From the NCBI GenBank assembly GCA_900708905.1, contig CAADRB010000059.1:1097855-1161854 (forward strand): a DNA stretch of 64,000 bases. Direction: 5' to 3'. The stretch's first letter is position 1, and each line of letters begins with the position of its first letter. A program made the position numbers and the translations under genes. Origin of the DNA: Hymenolepis diminuta. Taxonomy: Eukaryota > Platyhelminthes > Cestoda > Cyclophyllidea > Hymenolepididae. Below the pieces are notes generated by a model. The model was given only the letters and a program-made list of their open reading frames with translations. It was not told where the DNA came from and searched no databases. This document shows positions 1-11,609 of this stretch, piece after piece.

Positions 1-79
1 CTTTGAGAAATATTTCGATTTCATGAGGATTTTATAAATTCATCTCTCGGGCTCGAATACACTCTTTTTCCAAACCAAA

Positions 80-590
80 GGATCCGTTGCAGATAAGTTA
101 ACAACTAACGACTAGCAGCTAACAACTAGCAACAACAACAACAACAGTCACCAACTCGTAGCTGTTTGAGCAAGAATAAACATCAATTGTGGAACAGAAC
201 ACCAAGAGCTGACTAGATCAAAACGTATTCAGGGAAGCCACAACGAAAATTGAATCGAGTAAGAGAGGAGATGGGAGGGAAGCATAAGTGCCGGTAACTG
301 AAATGATTGAAAAAACAAAGACAGTTTTATGAGCCACTTGAGTAAGGCCACACGAGAACATGAGCATAGATGTGCTTTTAAGTGAAACAAGGCCATTATA
401 GAAAGGGAGGAACCGTTAGAAACGTTTAGATATGACATAGGGGTTTTGCGTCATAGGGACATAAAATTCACCACTGAGGCTGTGGGGACGAGAAAGCGAA
501 GTACTGTCATAGAGAATGCGATTAAAGAGCAATTCTAGAAATATATAGACATTCACCCTTCAGATCATTTGATAAAGTAATTTTGAGGAT
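80..590 (-). mobile_element. LTR copy of the resident Ty3/gypsy family, reverse orientation
   Basis: Read on the minus strand, this stretch aligns along almost its whole length with the 3' LTR of the element at 52.1-56.7 kb. Shared blocks include a 'ccctatgacgca' stretch, a 'tcaagtg.ctcat' stretch, a pyrimidine-rich tract and a 'caaacagctacga.ttggtgac' end. At the LTR end (130-146) it carries a short CAA run that is much shorter in the 52-56 kb element. No internal coding sequence accompanies it on either side, so it is a solo LTR or a fragment. It lies just downstream of the pyridoxal kinase exons and may sit in that gene's last intron or 3' flank. The outer boundary near 590 is approximate. 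Confidence 0.8.
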
Positions 591-2001
591 GAAACTAATA
601 AGCGACGGTTCAGCGACGATTACTTTTTATAAGACTTAAAGCGACTGAAAATTGGGTATAAGATCTCGTTGATATTTATGTGCGAGGAACAGTTACCGGT
701 TCATTTTGAAAATTACTACTTTCCTTTCCGAGCATTCACGTATGTTATTGGTAATCACAACGACCTAACTGATTTCTCACGAATTTCCTTAGAGTGTGGA
801 GTTACACTTTTAGAGACGATAATCGACATCGATGATTATTTTAGCCGCGAAAGTTCCTTCAAATTAAAGACTTCCTCGGCATTTTGATTAATTAACCCTA
901 GCCATAATTTACCTTTTCAGTTCTCCCTGGTACCTGGATCTTTATTATGAATTTAGTCATTTCCGGAAATGCCCAGACTTTAAAGTGTATTTTCTTCATA
1001 TTCCTCTATCTCTATAAGCAACCTTCAACGCTACATATTCGAGGTCTTACCTCACCTCAAGGTCTCTCCCAATGCACTCACAAGCACCCTACGCCCATGC
1101 TTCCAACGTCCCCCAGGTTTGCTTCATTCATCTATTCCACCTATCCTGTTCCTATACCGACGATAAGTCGTGATTAGAAGAGGATAGTTAGCAGTATATC
1201 TATGAGGTTAGAAGATACCAGAATTGATCTCTTGACCTCTTACCTGGCACACATACCTAATTGGCTGCCACGTCAACCCGAGCCCATTAGAAGTGTTCAC
1301 GATATTTGATTTGGGTAGATGAAAGGTATCACGGAGCTGCTCCTACGAGGAAGACATTCTAACATCTCCCTCGTTGACTAGAACTAACCAGGGCGATTGG
1401 CCACACACCATTGGACGTGTAGCGCAAATATGTTAGCTTTTTCAATTAGTTATTTTCCAACCATTGAATGCGATGATAAATAAACAGGAGGGTTGCCATT
1501 ATATCACCAACACACGATATAACTTCAATTACAGGAACCTAAATATCACTAATAAAAAGCATCTCTTACTTATCACACTCTGTAGGAATTACAATATTTA
1601 GACTCCATTAAAGTTCATTCTGCTTTATCACTCCTCCTACAAAGTTTACTTGCTAAAAGAGCACAGATAAACTAGACTAACACTATCAGAGAAATCAACA
1701 CATAGAGTTAACGAATTGAGAACGGTAGAGTTTGCTTAATAATAAGAAAATTAGAGACATGTACCATCTTTTGATGTGGAAACGTCATCAATAAAACTAA
1801 ATAATAATACAACGTATTACTTCAAACCATTTTTAAAAGATTTGTTAATAATAATTCGCTACCATAATATTCAATGCAAACCTTGACTAATCAAGTCCAG
1901 ATACCTACAAGTTTCAAGACCGAATTTATAATTCTTTAAGAATTATCTCGACAATCAAACTCATGATCACACATAGTAAAGACATTTAAAATAAAACTCA
2001 C
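591..2001. other. Non-coding stretch, expected to hold the missing 3' end of pyridoxal kinase
   Basis: The pyridoxal kinase gene on the minus strand still lacks about 50 C-terminal residues after its exon ending at 2002, whose donor (gtgag) is intact. I read this stretch on the minus strand for a matching terminal exon and found none I could defend. It is AT-rich with scattered pyrimidine tracts at 1020-1190. The terminal exon may be very divergent, or may lie left of the window beyond the LTR copy. Confidence 0.4.
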
Positions 2002-3026
2002 CGCCATATCAAATCGACCATTTTGTTTTTCAAAGTAAATCAGGGTAAGACTGCTGAATAGATCCCCAGTGCCAAAGAACGTTGCATTTAGTTTAGGGAA
2101 GAGGGCTCGAACTCGTTGAGCTGAATGGATAAAGGGAAATGAGAGTATGATTAAGCCTTACCCTTTAGAGCACAATCACCGTCAAATTGTCTGCACTTTC
2201 GTTCTTCCACTAACTTTGGTTGATGACTTATATAAGTAGCGAGAAGTGGGTTTCCTTGTTCATCAACGAAAGGCAATTCCGTACTGGTAAATATGATCGT
2301 AGGAATTCGATAAGTGGAATGAAGAGTATCAATACAATTAAGAGCCGAGTGTTCATCGGTTATTTTGCACCCAGTTAGAAGTCTGGAAAGTATTCACATG
2401 CAACGTATAAATTAATACAATCTTACTCTGCTTCAAACTGATTTGGCATAAGAACGTCAGCAACCGTTAAAATTTTCTCCTTATAGATAGGAATTAATTC
2501 CTCTGGGACATACTAAGATAAAAAATTATTAAGAAAAGAAAGAAATCTCACGATTTTGCCGTTGTCACCAATAACAGGATCGCAATCTAAAAATGAGCCT
2601 GTTTGAAAGACGAAACCTACAAAATCTACTATGTGGGTTAGTTGACTTAATATCTCGCGCTATTTCAGCCAACTTAAGCAAGAAATTGGGATCGCCAACG
2701 TATCCTGTCAGCAGAGCATCGTAATTAGCAGAGCCATTCTGCTTTAGTGACTTAAAAATTGTATCCAGATGCTCAGAGGAAAGAATTTGTCCAGTACAAC
2801 AAGTATATTCTAAACACTTACAAAAATGCTTGTGAAAGCCTACGTGTGTGGCAGGATAACTGGACGGAGTTTATGTTGTCAACTTCAAAGTTATGAAGCT
2901 AAATTTAAATTGATAAGAAATGGAATCAGTAGAACATGCTTGCAAAGGAAACATTGCACTTCGATTTCCGACATAACCATGAACTACATGACTTTGAACA
3001 GACAAAACACGCTTAGATTCCTCCAT
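2002..3026 (-). CDS. PDXK: Pyridoxal kinase, seven exons with mini-introns, C-terminus missing
   Basis: Phosphorylates pyridoxal, pyridoxine and pyridoxamine with ATP in the cytosol (vitamin B6 salvage; ribokinase/PfkB superfamily). Minus-strand exons: 3026-2940, 2898-2844, 2809-2621, 2586-2552, 2512-2427, 2382-2162 and 2120-2002, together 792 nt or 264 residues in one frame. Introns are 41, 34, 34, 39, 44 and 41 nt. Recognisable blocks in order: [14 protein letters not shown] (residues about 9-22), [49 protein letters not shown], and near the C-end GTGDLFSSL, which holds the catalytic Asp of the family. The start is the ATG at 3026, matching the usual N-terminus closely. Human PDXK is 312 residues, so roughly 50 are missing. 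The first intron needs a GC donor; every other junction is GT-AG and in phase. Seen: motifs and phases. Known: family function. Confidence 0.93.
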
Positions 3027-3120
3027 ATTGTGGAGAAAATACTAAATTGTAAAACACGCGGTGCTGGGAGCCGCCATTAGTGACGGCGAAAGCGAAACTA
3101 GATGCAAAGTAACCAATCAT
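3027..3120 (-). promoter_or_regulatory. Likely promoter and short 5' UTR of pyridoxal kinase
   Basis: On the minus strand this is a short GC-richer patch in otherwise AT-rich DNA. It contains an ATTGG (CCAAT-type) box, several CpGs and an ATGGCGGC core like the YY1 site found at animal transcription starts, about 50 nt before the start codon. A possible splice acceptor (tttacaatttag) ends 15 nt before the ATG. It could serve a 5' UTR intron or spliced-leader trans-splicing, or be chance. The assignment is inference from position and composition. Confidence 0.4.
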
Positions 3121-6100
3121 CTTAATGGAATAGATATACGCTGTATTTGTGGTTCAAATCCGGGGATTTTTTTATTGTAATACCTCTAATGCCCAGGAAT
3201 TATTACTGAATTCCACAATCACCACCGTTTTCGTTTTTGTTCCTCCCCTTCAAATGCTCCTCCACTGTTAAAAGGTACAGAATTACTTTTATTAATATGT
3301 TATAATAAAAATTTCCTAAACAGATGATCGTGAGGGTGTTTTAAATTACTCATTTAAATTATTGAATGTTTTTGGAAATACTTGACAATGACTAAGATAC
3401 TACCATAAAATCAATGATGTTACTGAATTTATGAAATCCGTGTCATCTAGGGACTAAAACTGAGCATTAAACATTATATCCACCAAGGTGTTATGAATAA
3501 ATGGAATTTTGTAATTTTCGTTGGAGATTAGTGTCATTCGAAGAGATTACAATTTGCTTTATTAAAAAATCGGGTTTATATTAACTCTATCACGACGGCT
3601 CATGCATTGCCATAATTAGGCGGACTTGAAAAACAAACACATTCGAGAATATTTTTTTGTAAAAATGTCAAGATTAGAATGCTGCCTTGGCCTAGACATT
3701 CCAACCGAATAAATAGATAACGGATTATAAGATTGTCGTATATTTGAGTTTTATATTGATAAAATTTTAAAATGGCAGATATTTAACGACCAAAACCCGT
3801 GTTAGTAAGTTTGGAACATATAATCGAATAAAAGTTATTTTTCATTTCTTTTGTCAGTTTATTGGGGGATAAGTTCGTGTTGACTTACTATATCTTAGAT
3901 AAAATGTGTTATTTAAGATTGTATCTAGGAAATGATTTCGGCATTCAATACCGATTGCAAATTAAGGGAATGATTAGCTTTCGAGAAATTTATCGACGTT
4001 TTCTAGATTAAAGAGCATTGAAGTCCAACTTAAAAGACTACATAAATTGAACATTTGTTCATTTGGAACTTCACGGACCACTTTTAAGCTCGGATCATTA
4101 AAGTAAATCTTATCCATAGTGCAGTTTATAAAATGATTAGCTCTTACATACAGAACTCTGTATAATATAACTAATACTCTTTACACACCGTTTACTTCAC
4201 GTCGCATAATTTTTCGAAATTCAGAATCTCCATTTGACTGTATCACAATATTCGAGAAATACCTATTGAATTTTTCCCCAATATCTTTATCCGGTTGTTA
4301 TCCTTTCATAAATCGAACAGCCATAGGGATTATTTTAGTCCATTTGATGTGGAGATTGCATTTAAAATACTATTTGAACAAAGAAATGTAGCTTCCAATA
4401 AAACATTTTATAGAAAGGTGGGGTGAGGAAGAGTTCGAAGCAAGGAATTTCTAGATAACTGGAAATGTGAACAGGACCTATGTATTTTAAAAATTTAATA
4501 GCTTAAGATTAAGGGAGGTTGCTTATTAGGTTCAATAAATATAAAGATAAAATGGGTAAGAAGAAAGACATAGGATTGGTTACGATAGTGCTTTAATGAG
4601 ATTTATCAGAGAGAGATAGAAAGATGGAGGGCTAAAAGAACAGAAGTTAGGAGTTGGTAGGGAAGAGACGAGTAGATGTGCGCTAGTCAGAGTAGGACGA
4701 GGGAGAAAATTAAACCTGGATATTTACAGATGAGTAATCGGTAGACATTTGAAGGACTTAAAGAATGATTGATCTTCACCCAGAATGGTAGGGGTAAAGA
4801 CATGGCAATAAATAAGCTGAAAAGGGGAGCTTATCACAGTCCCCGCCCCAGGTTTTGTGGAGGAATCGTTGCAGGCATGGCAATAAGATGTGGGCGATTG
4901 ATAGTGATTCTGACAGTCTTTAAGCCATCTAATTACGTTAACTCAGACTCTGGGAACAGTCAACGATAAACATCTCATGAAAACTTATTGAATAAATAAT
5001 TTTTAAATTCAGCGATTCTAAGGAATAGGCAAGAAGATATTTGATAGCTCTCGGTCTGATAGGAGCTTAAATAATAATTTCAGTCGGTGTTTAAGAGGGA
5101 AGGAGAAGGTTTGCATTCGTTAGGAATTTTTAATCCTGTACTTTACTGACCGATTCAAATTCGACTGATAACGGAGGAGGGCAAATAAAAGTTTACTAGA
5201 TTACCATCACTACAGTGCCTAGTTTACAATCTTTTCAAGACGGCGTGATCAGTATCTTTTCCGGAACTTATTATCTATCGATTCAGTCGACAAAAAATCA
5301 TTTAACTGTTTGTTAAAAGCATTTATCCTATCATCAAACCGATATTAAATGAAGATATAACAATTTTATAATTCTCAAAATGTTGCAAATAAGTACCAAA
5401 TGTTATTTATGCACATTTGGTAGGCAGTAATACCCTCCGTCCCGCGTCAATAAATATGCAGATTTTCATTTGGCTTACTGATACGAATTTCAGTTTTGCA
5501 ATACATTACAAGATAAGATAGAGACTAAATTTGTGGAATCAAGTAGTGAATGTGATTATAATTAAACTTATCATGAAGCTTCATTTATGTGCCAATGACT
5601 ACCACATCCACTCTCGCAAATCATTCACGATTTTGTTGGTAGAATATTAGTATTAACATCCCAAAAATATCGTGGTGATTCAATTATTGAATTTTTCTCA
5701 GATTAAAACTTCCACCTTTTATTACCTAAAATTATTTCATGAGAATTTTCACCGATATTTCCAATATATTTCATATTTTACTTTATTCAGTTCATCTCCT
5801 GAGACTCTATGCTATTCATAACCCGCAGTCAAATATCTTTGACTGTACCCAAATACAGAAAGCTTGGTGGTGTTCGCTTGCTGAATCAGTTTGTCCTGTT
5901 TTGTTGTAATCTGACCCTATTAGTTAATCTTCAATCCTAAAATATATGTCCCCTCTCTCTAGACCCACAGTACGTCTACCACATCTACCTTCTCCTCCAC
6001 CCGTAGTGCTGTATCTACAAGCTCCTACAGACCACTTCATCTTTCCTGGTCTTCTCTATCATCACGTAGACTGCTACTAATAAACCTTACTAGTTGCAAC

Positions 6101-6439
6101 AGTTTGCTTTTCTATTCTGTTTTCGCAGTTGAGATTAGTATAAGATAAAAGCCATAGACTGAAGAATAGGTAGGTAAAAACTGAATACCCAGATTCTTAT
6201 ATTTCTTTCTAAAATATCTTTTTGTTTTATTAGTTGTTCTATTAAAGGAGATAAATGTGTATAAATGATATAAAACTGCTGTTATAAATCAATCAACTTA
6301 TTCAATTAGCAAATAAGGTCTGATAATTGCGGACATGAATCACCGTCTAAAACTTGGGAATCAAATTCTGATTTTAGCGCAGGAAAATAACGATAGAGTA
6401 AAATGTGAATAACATCATGAATGGTAAATTCATGTGTTC
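3121..6439. other. Intergenic, no gene recognised
   Basis: AT-rich DNA with stops in all frames and no family I recognise. On the minus strand, 4560-4760 is a pyrimidine-rich stretch resembling the body of an LTR. The plus strand at 5945-6115 looks similar. Neither has defined ends, so I do not call them elements. Confidence 0.5.
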
Positions 6440-6850
6440 CGTCTGGCCTTGCTCATTTACTACCTTAGTGTAGCTACTTTAAGAACCAGACCAAATAAGG
6501 CTCCATATCTTCTCATACAACTATTGATTTTCTTAATGGCTAACTGAATGCCGTAGTCATTCTCAAATGAGAGGGACAATAAATAAGAAGGACCACGTGC
6601 ATATTGGACAAGTGGAAATGAACGAGAGGAAAAAGGAGGAAGGAGTAGGAAGTGAAATTGGAGGAGAAGAGGAAGGTCGTCATTACTGAGTGGAGATAAC
6701 ATGGGTTGTGAGAAACGGTTAAAACGAGGAACAACATGGTGATTGACAAAATTTCGTGTCTATGTTCGTTGATGAGCGACGGACAACTATGGTAGAGGTA
6801 TGAGACAGTAAGTGCGCAATACGTAGGGAGATCAATCAAACACTCGAGTC
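6440..6850 (-). repeat. LTR-like dispersed repeat, partner of the copy at 14.4 kb
   Basis: The minus strand of this stretch aligns with the plus strand of about 14440-14760. Shared blocks include 'gtcaatcacc', 'cactcagta.tgacg' and a long pyrimidine tract ending in 'ctctcg.tcatt' followed by 'tgtc.aata.gc'. The composition (pyrimidine-rich sense strand, no long ORF) resembles the central part of the Ty3/gypsy LTRs elsewhere in the window, but I could not align it to them directly. The two copies are in inverted orientation about 8 kb apart. Confidence 0.6.
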
Positions 6851-7559
6851 ACAGTGCGTAGGTGCTATATGTTATTTTACTGTTCCCAGTATGTAGATGC
6901 TTTTCTACAAATAAAATTGGTAAATTTTTTATTTTGCTGTGGATAACGACAACTGAGAAAAATATTTTTTCTGTAAGGTTGCAAAATATCAGAGAGTTTA
7001 GAAACAGCCTTTGATTGTACTGGTTGCCATTTCTATAGTTATCGTTCAGTTTATTCGCAGGTGGAAATCTTCTATTCAAAATCATCATCAGACGGACGCA
7101 CAGGCGGTATTTCAATGGCGAAAGTTTTAAATTCAATAAATAAACGTATTCTCCAATTAACGCCTTCGGAATTTCACTTATTCGGAAAGGATTTTTTAGG
7201 TAAATGGCCATCTTTTATGAAACTTCTTTTCGTCATTTCAAAAATTTTAATCTGAAATTGTTGCTTGAATTTAAATGGAACAATAAACATAATAATTAAT
7301 GAAATATGAAGTTAAGAATAAACTCGGGATTGAAAGGAATACACTTATAAGTGTTATTCTCCAATTTGTATATACCATCGAACACCTTTAAAAAATGAGA
7401 AAAACAGGTATGGCCGTGAATGAGAGAAATGAAATTTGTTCCAAAATTTATTAAATGGGGATGCTTTCCAAGACATTTTCAGCCAATAGAGAACCTAATG
7501 CGTATTATATTGAAATTCTTGATTTATGAACTATTGCCGGAGTACAGTACATGACTGTT

Positions 7560-8050
7560 TTAATTACCTGAATTTATGTTTTTAGACAGTTTGGTGATAG
7601 TAGAAAGCGCTAGCAACCTGCCTGATCTAATCGGCTTATCTGTCAAAACTGCTGTGGAGACAAAGTATTATCCGATAAACTTCTCTCTCCTTTAATAGCT
7701 GTGGTTTTACGTCTATCTTCTCAGCGTGATATTGACTGTCGTTTAATTATTTTAACTGTCATCGACTCTTTATCTATAAATACCCACGTATAATCTTTCA
7801 CCAGGCCAGATTTCAACGCCCCGCTTTCTACCATACATCTACTAAATTCTTTCTTCAAATCCAGCTTGTTAGCTCCTAGATTTAAGTTCTTCAGTCAGCT
7901 TCTCTGTATCTTATCTTCTGATTTCATAGTTCTTTCTCTCTCTGTTAAGCCTTAATAAATAGCTATTCTAAATAAACTCTTTGTTGTCTTCTACACTTAT
8001 TAGGCTTTTTATTTATTGATCCTGTAGATTAGGCTTAAAAGTTTTTTGGG
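7560..8050 (+). repeat. Possible solo LTR of a second family
   Basis: The stretch has a TATA-like box followed by 'aaatacccacg' near 7776-7790, a pyrimidine-rich transcribed part, two AATAAA signals (about 7953 and 7971), a TG-rich stretch after them, and a possible primer-binding start 'tttggggtgccc' near 8045. This is the usual layout of an LTR and its 3' flank. There is no second copy in the window and no target duplication that I can see, so this rests on layout only. Confidence 0.3.
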
Positions 8051-11029
8051 GTGCCCTAAGTGATAAATTCTCAATCAGACATACCTTAAGTAGGATCAGA
8101 ATCAGCCAGTCAGGGAGTTATTCCAATCTATGAGCACAGAAGGATATCTCTCAAACTAATTACTTATAACTCGGTAGATGAAAAATTTACTATTTATGAA
8201 ATTGGCACCCATCTAAAAGCTTTATTATTATTCAAGGTGAAATAAATGCATTTTTCATCTATTAATTTCGGGATATTTCAAGGCTGAAAAAGTGAAGTTG
8301 ACTTGAATTAGATAATAATGTCGGGGCTTCACAATGTCCACCTTCCAGTCTAATTTTCCAATGTCAGGGCATCAATCTTAGGATCCTTGAGTGAGTTCAA
8401 ATTCCCGATATTTGGAATTTATTAACCATTTGATTGAGGTGAATGGTAAACCTCAATAAAATTATAAACAGAAGTCAGATTTTATAGCTTCAACAAGTTT
8501 TTTAACTAATCTTTAATTTGTTATTATTTATCCACGTATAGTTAATAAAATCGTTCAAATGTATTTTAGAGGTGTAACGTAAAAATATCTTGATCGCAAA
8601 TTTATGAACATACATCCCAATCTTGTCTTCCATTCCTGCAAATATTTACCAACAAAAACACCTGCGTAGGTACATAAAACAGACTTGCATTTCAAAATGT
8701 GATTGGAACATGCTAGAATAGACACATTTGACAAAGTATGCTTCATCAGCACCTCCTAAGGTGCGAGAACGTAATTATTTAAAGTGATTTGAAAATGATT
8801 ATATTTTTTGTTATTTGGACGGAGTAACTAAAATGGATTTGGAAGGTCATGTTCATCAATTCAAATTTATTTATTACCCATAGCATTGCGGAAAGCATAT
8901 GGTCACAGAGGAAATTCGAGGAGCAGCAAAAATGAAAGTCAAGGCACCAAAAAGGTGGTGCAAACTTTAATCTTTAGGTTCAGTTTTACATGTTTTAATT
9001 CTAGTCTATAGTTCACTATCTCATATTCTAAAATTCTAAAGTCCGAATTTCAGTGTTCGTTCTCTGTTATCCTGGTGAATTCTTACTTAACCAGATTAAA
9101 TTTGTTGATATAATTAATGATCATTTTATACGCAAAAAATTGAGTTTATTCGGATTGTGATTGGCCGAAAACTGAACCAGTCAAAGGACTTAATAAATCG
9201 ATGTGGCAGAATATGACTGATTAGACAACGGATCAATCGATGAATGGCGGTTTATTTCATCATGCCGTGATCTTCCACGGTTATAGCGTAGTAGTGTCAT
9301 TCTGATGACGTAGAATTGATATTGCAATTCCGGTGCACGGCAAAGTAGTGTTTCGTCTTCCTATCGCATATAGGTAGGAATGTGTTGGGATCTTAAGATA
9401 CACCCATTGTTAGTCTTTTTCTTACTCAATCCTTCTCTTTTCCATCCTATCTAATAATTTATACATTTAATTCATTTGAAGAAAAGATCTCGTCAAAGAT
9501 ACAATTTGAAAATAAATTACATAACTTTCAATGTAATGTATTTACTGAAAGGCTAAATGAAGGATTTCATTAATGCGATAAGCACATCCTATTCTTGGAA
9601 CTCCCATGTTTATTAGTGGCTGGTCTCATCTTTAGTGCCGTAAAGCTTTTTAGTTATTTAAAATGGTGAGAAAAGCTTTGAGGACAAATCCAAATACTCT
9701 CACTTCACTGTTACAGTACCGACTAATAATATAAAATGATATCAGTAGGAAAAATATTCGATTTAATGAAATCTGCTAGCTCCTCACGATTTTTTTGTAA
9801 CTTTTGGGAAAGCCAAATATAAGAACAGTCCGACTAGATATAATGAAAGAATAAGTGGATAATTAGATGAAGAGTCCAAGTAGTATGTCCATCACCGTCC
9901 CAGTAGGTACCTAGCCATGGAGTACCAAAAAGACTAGTTTTAATTCATCATGACAAATCACGCAAACGTTAAACTCACACAAAGAGTCTGAGTCCCGTTT
10001 ATGGAAACACGGAGAGGTGATTAGATATTAGCGTACGAACACAAGGTTGAAAATATTTGATGTAGCTGTTTAGCAGTATTTCGCATCAGCTACATGTGTT
10101 CATGGATAAAGATCACAGACTCTATATTCATTTTGAAATGAAATGAACGGTTGAAGCACACGGCACAATCACTACGGAAACGTCTCTAGTCTGAATCATG
10201 GTGATGATTAGCATTTGGCAATGCCTGCCTTCTATTGATGAGTTAGTACAAAATATCCTACTGCAGGCCCTCCAATTCATGGCGTAGGACTTCTTGATTT
10301 ATGGATAATCTTATTTCTATCACATACCGGCTTATATGAATCGATTAAGGAATAACAAAGATTTAAATATATATTCTTAATGATTTTAACCAATTAAAAT
10401 TAGTTTGATTTGTGTAATATTCTAAATAAACTGTTTACATTTTATAGTTATTAATATTCTGAATTTCATAGCAAAAGTTAGCTGGAATCAACCAAATTAG
10501 GAAAAATAATCTTGATCAAGTTTCTTATAAGAGCTCCGCAGATGAACAAAAAAATGGGCATTGCTCACTCCAGTTATGTAAATTAGAACGTGGATGAAAA
10601 ACATGAACGAGAAGAAAAACTGCAAACTCGGTCGGATGACGCTACCGATGCTATTGATGATGTGGGAAAGTGTGATGAATTTATACCTTCCGGGAATTAC
10701 GTAAAAAGACGCAGAAAATTAAATAATAATTATTATTAGATGTAGGTTGATTTTGTCGTAACACGTGATATTCATTGAATTTTCAAATTATTGTATTTTT
10801 AATTTCACTTAAAATAAAATTATTTTGTTAAACTTGAGCTGAATTACAGCTATGTATGCAGTCGATAAATTTTTATTTTGCTCATAGCTCATATCTCTGC
10901 AATTCTAAGAGTGAAGTGGCGTTACCACTCCATCTTTTTACCAATTCCAGGTAAATACTTCTGCTATTAGACAAATCTGAACTAAATTGTGGGATCAAGA
11001 AAACACAAATGAATGCTCTCGGAAATTCC
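8051..11029. other. Intergenic, no gene recognised
   Basis: AT-rich sequence without convincing ORFs. The stretches 9230-9420 and 9880-10280 are less AT-rich than their surroundings and may be very old repeat copies, but I found no partner for them in the window. Confidence 0.45.
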
Positions 11030-11255
11030 CAAGTCCACCTAGGAAAATGTTTTCAAAAGCTCATCTAGGGTAGAGAGGGACATCATCGAGCCTCTTCGGT
11101 GAGGTACTTGAATTCTACCACCATCTATGTTAGCCAGGCGTAGCAAGTGTGGTTGACCATACGACAAACTGTGTGTATGTCGAACCCGTCAATTCTGACA
11201 TAGCGGAGGTGAACAGTGACCAATGCATCACCGATGCACGCTCATGAAAATTGAT
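11030..11255 (-). mobile_element. tRNA-derived SINE copy, reverse orientation
   Basis: On the minus strand the 5' part holds a good pol III B box (GGGTTCGACATAC) with an A-box-like stretch upstream. After that come 'ggtcaacc', 'tggctaa', 'agaattcaagt.cctcacc..agaggct', 'gatgatgtc' and 'ttttcctaggtggacttggg'. The same ordered blocks occur at 60515-60760 on the plus strand, which establishes this as a dispersed repeat. No LTRs or coding sequence are present. A SINE copied by a LINE is the simplest reading. I cannot say which tRNA it came from. Confidence 0.7.
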
Positions 11256-11609
11256 TAAATTTGCTATTTTTACCGAATCTAATCTCCAAATATCCCAAGC
11301 CCTAAGATTGATTTAGCATGAATGGTATCCTGAGCAACGCAGAAATCTTTAAGTTTATAACCGAAATTCTTAAGAAATATTTAATTGATAGCCATACATT
11401 ATCGATTTTAAATGTTATATTCAATATTCAATATTATTAATGATGGAATTTTTATAAAACTTGATAACAGGCGTTAATATTCCTTCCAATTCACTGACGT
11501 CAGTGTTTTCTAGCTCTTCTGTTGTGAAGAGAAAAAAATTCAAAAGTTTCACGGGCGAAAATATCGGTAATCCTCCATATATGAAAATTAATCGATGTGT
11601 TTGTTTATT

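Noticed and set aside
1200..1290. tRNA-like head similar to the SINE family
   Set aside because: A short match ('agagatcaa' and surroundings) to the SINE head on the minus strand, but the SINE body is absent downstream.
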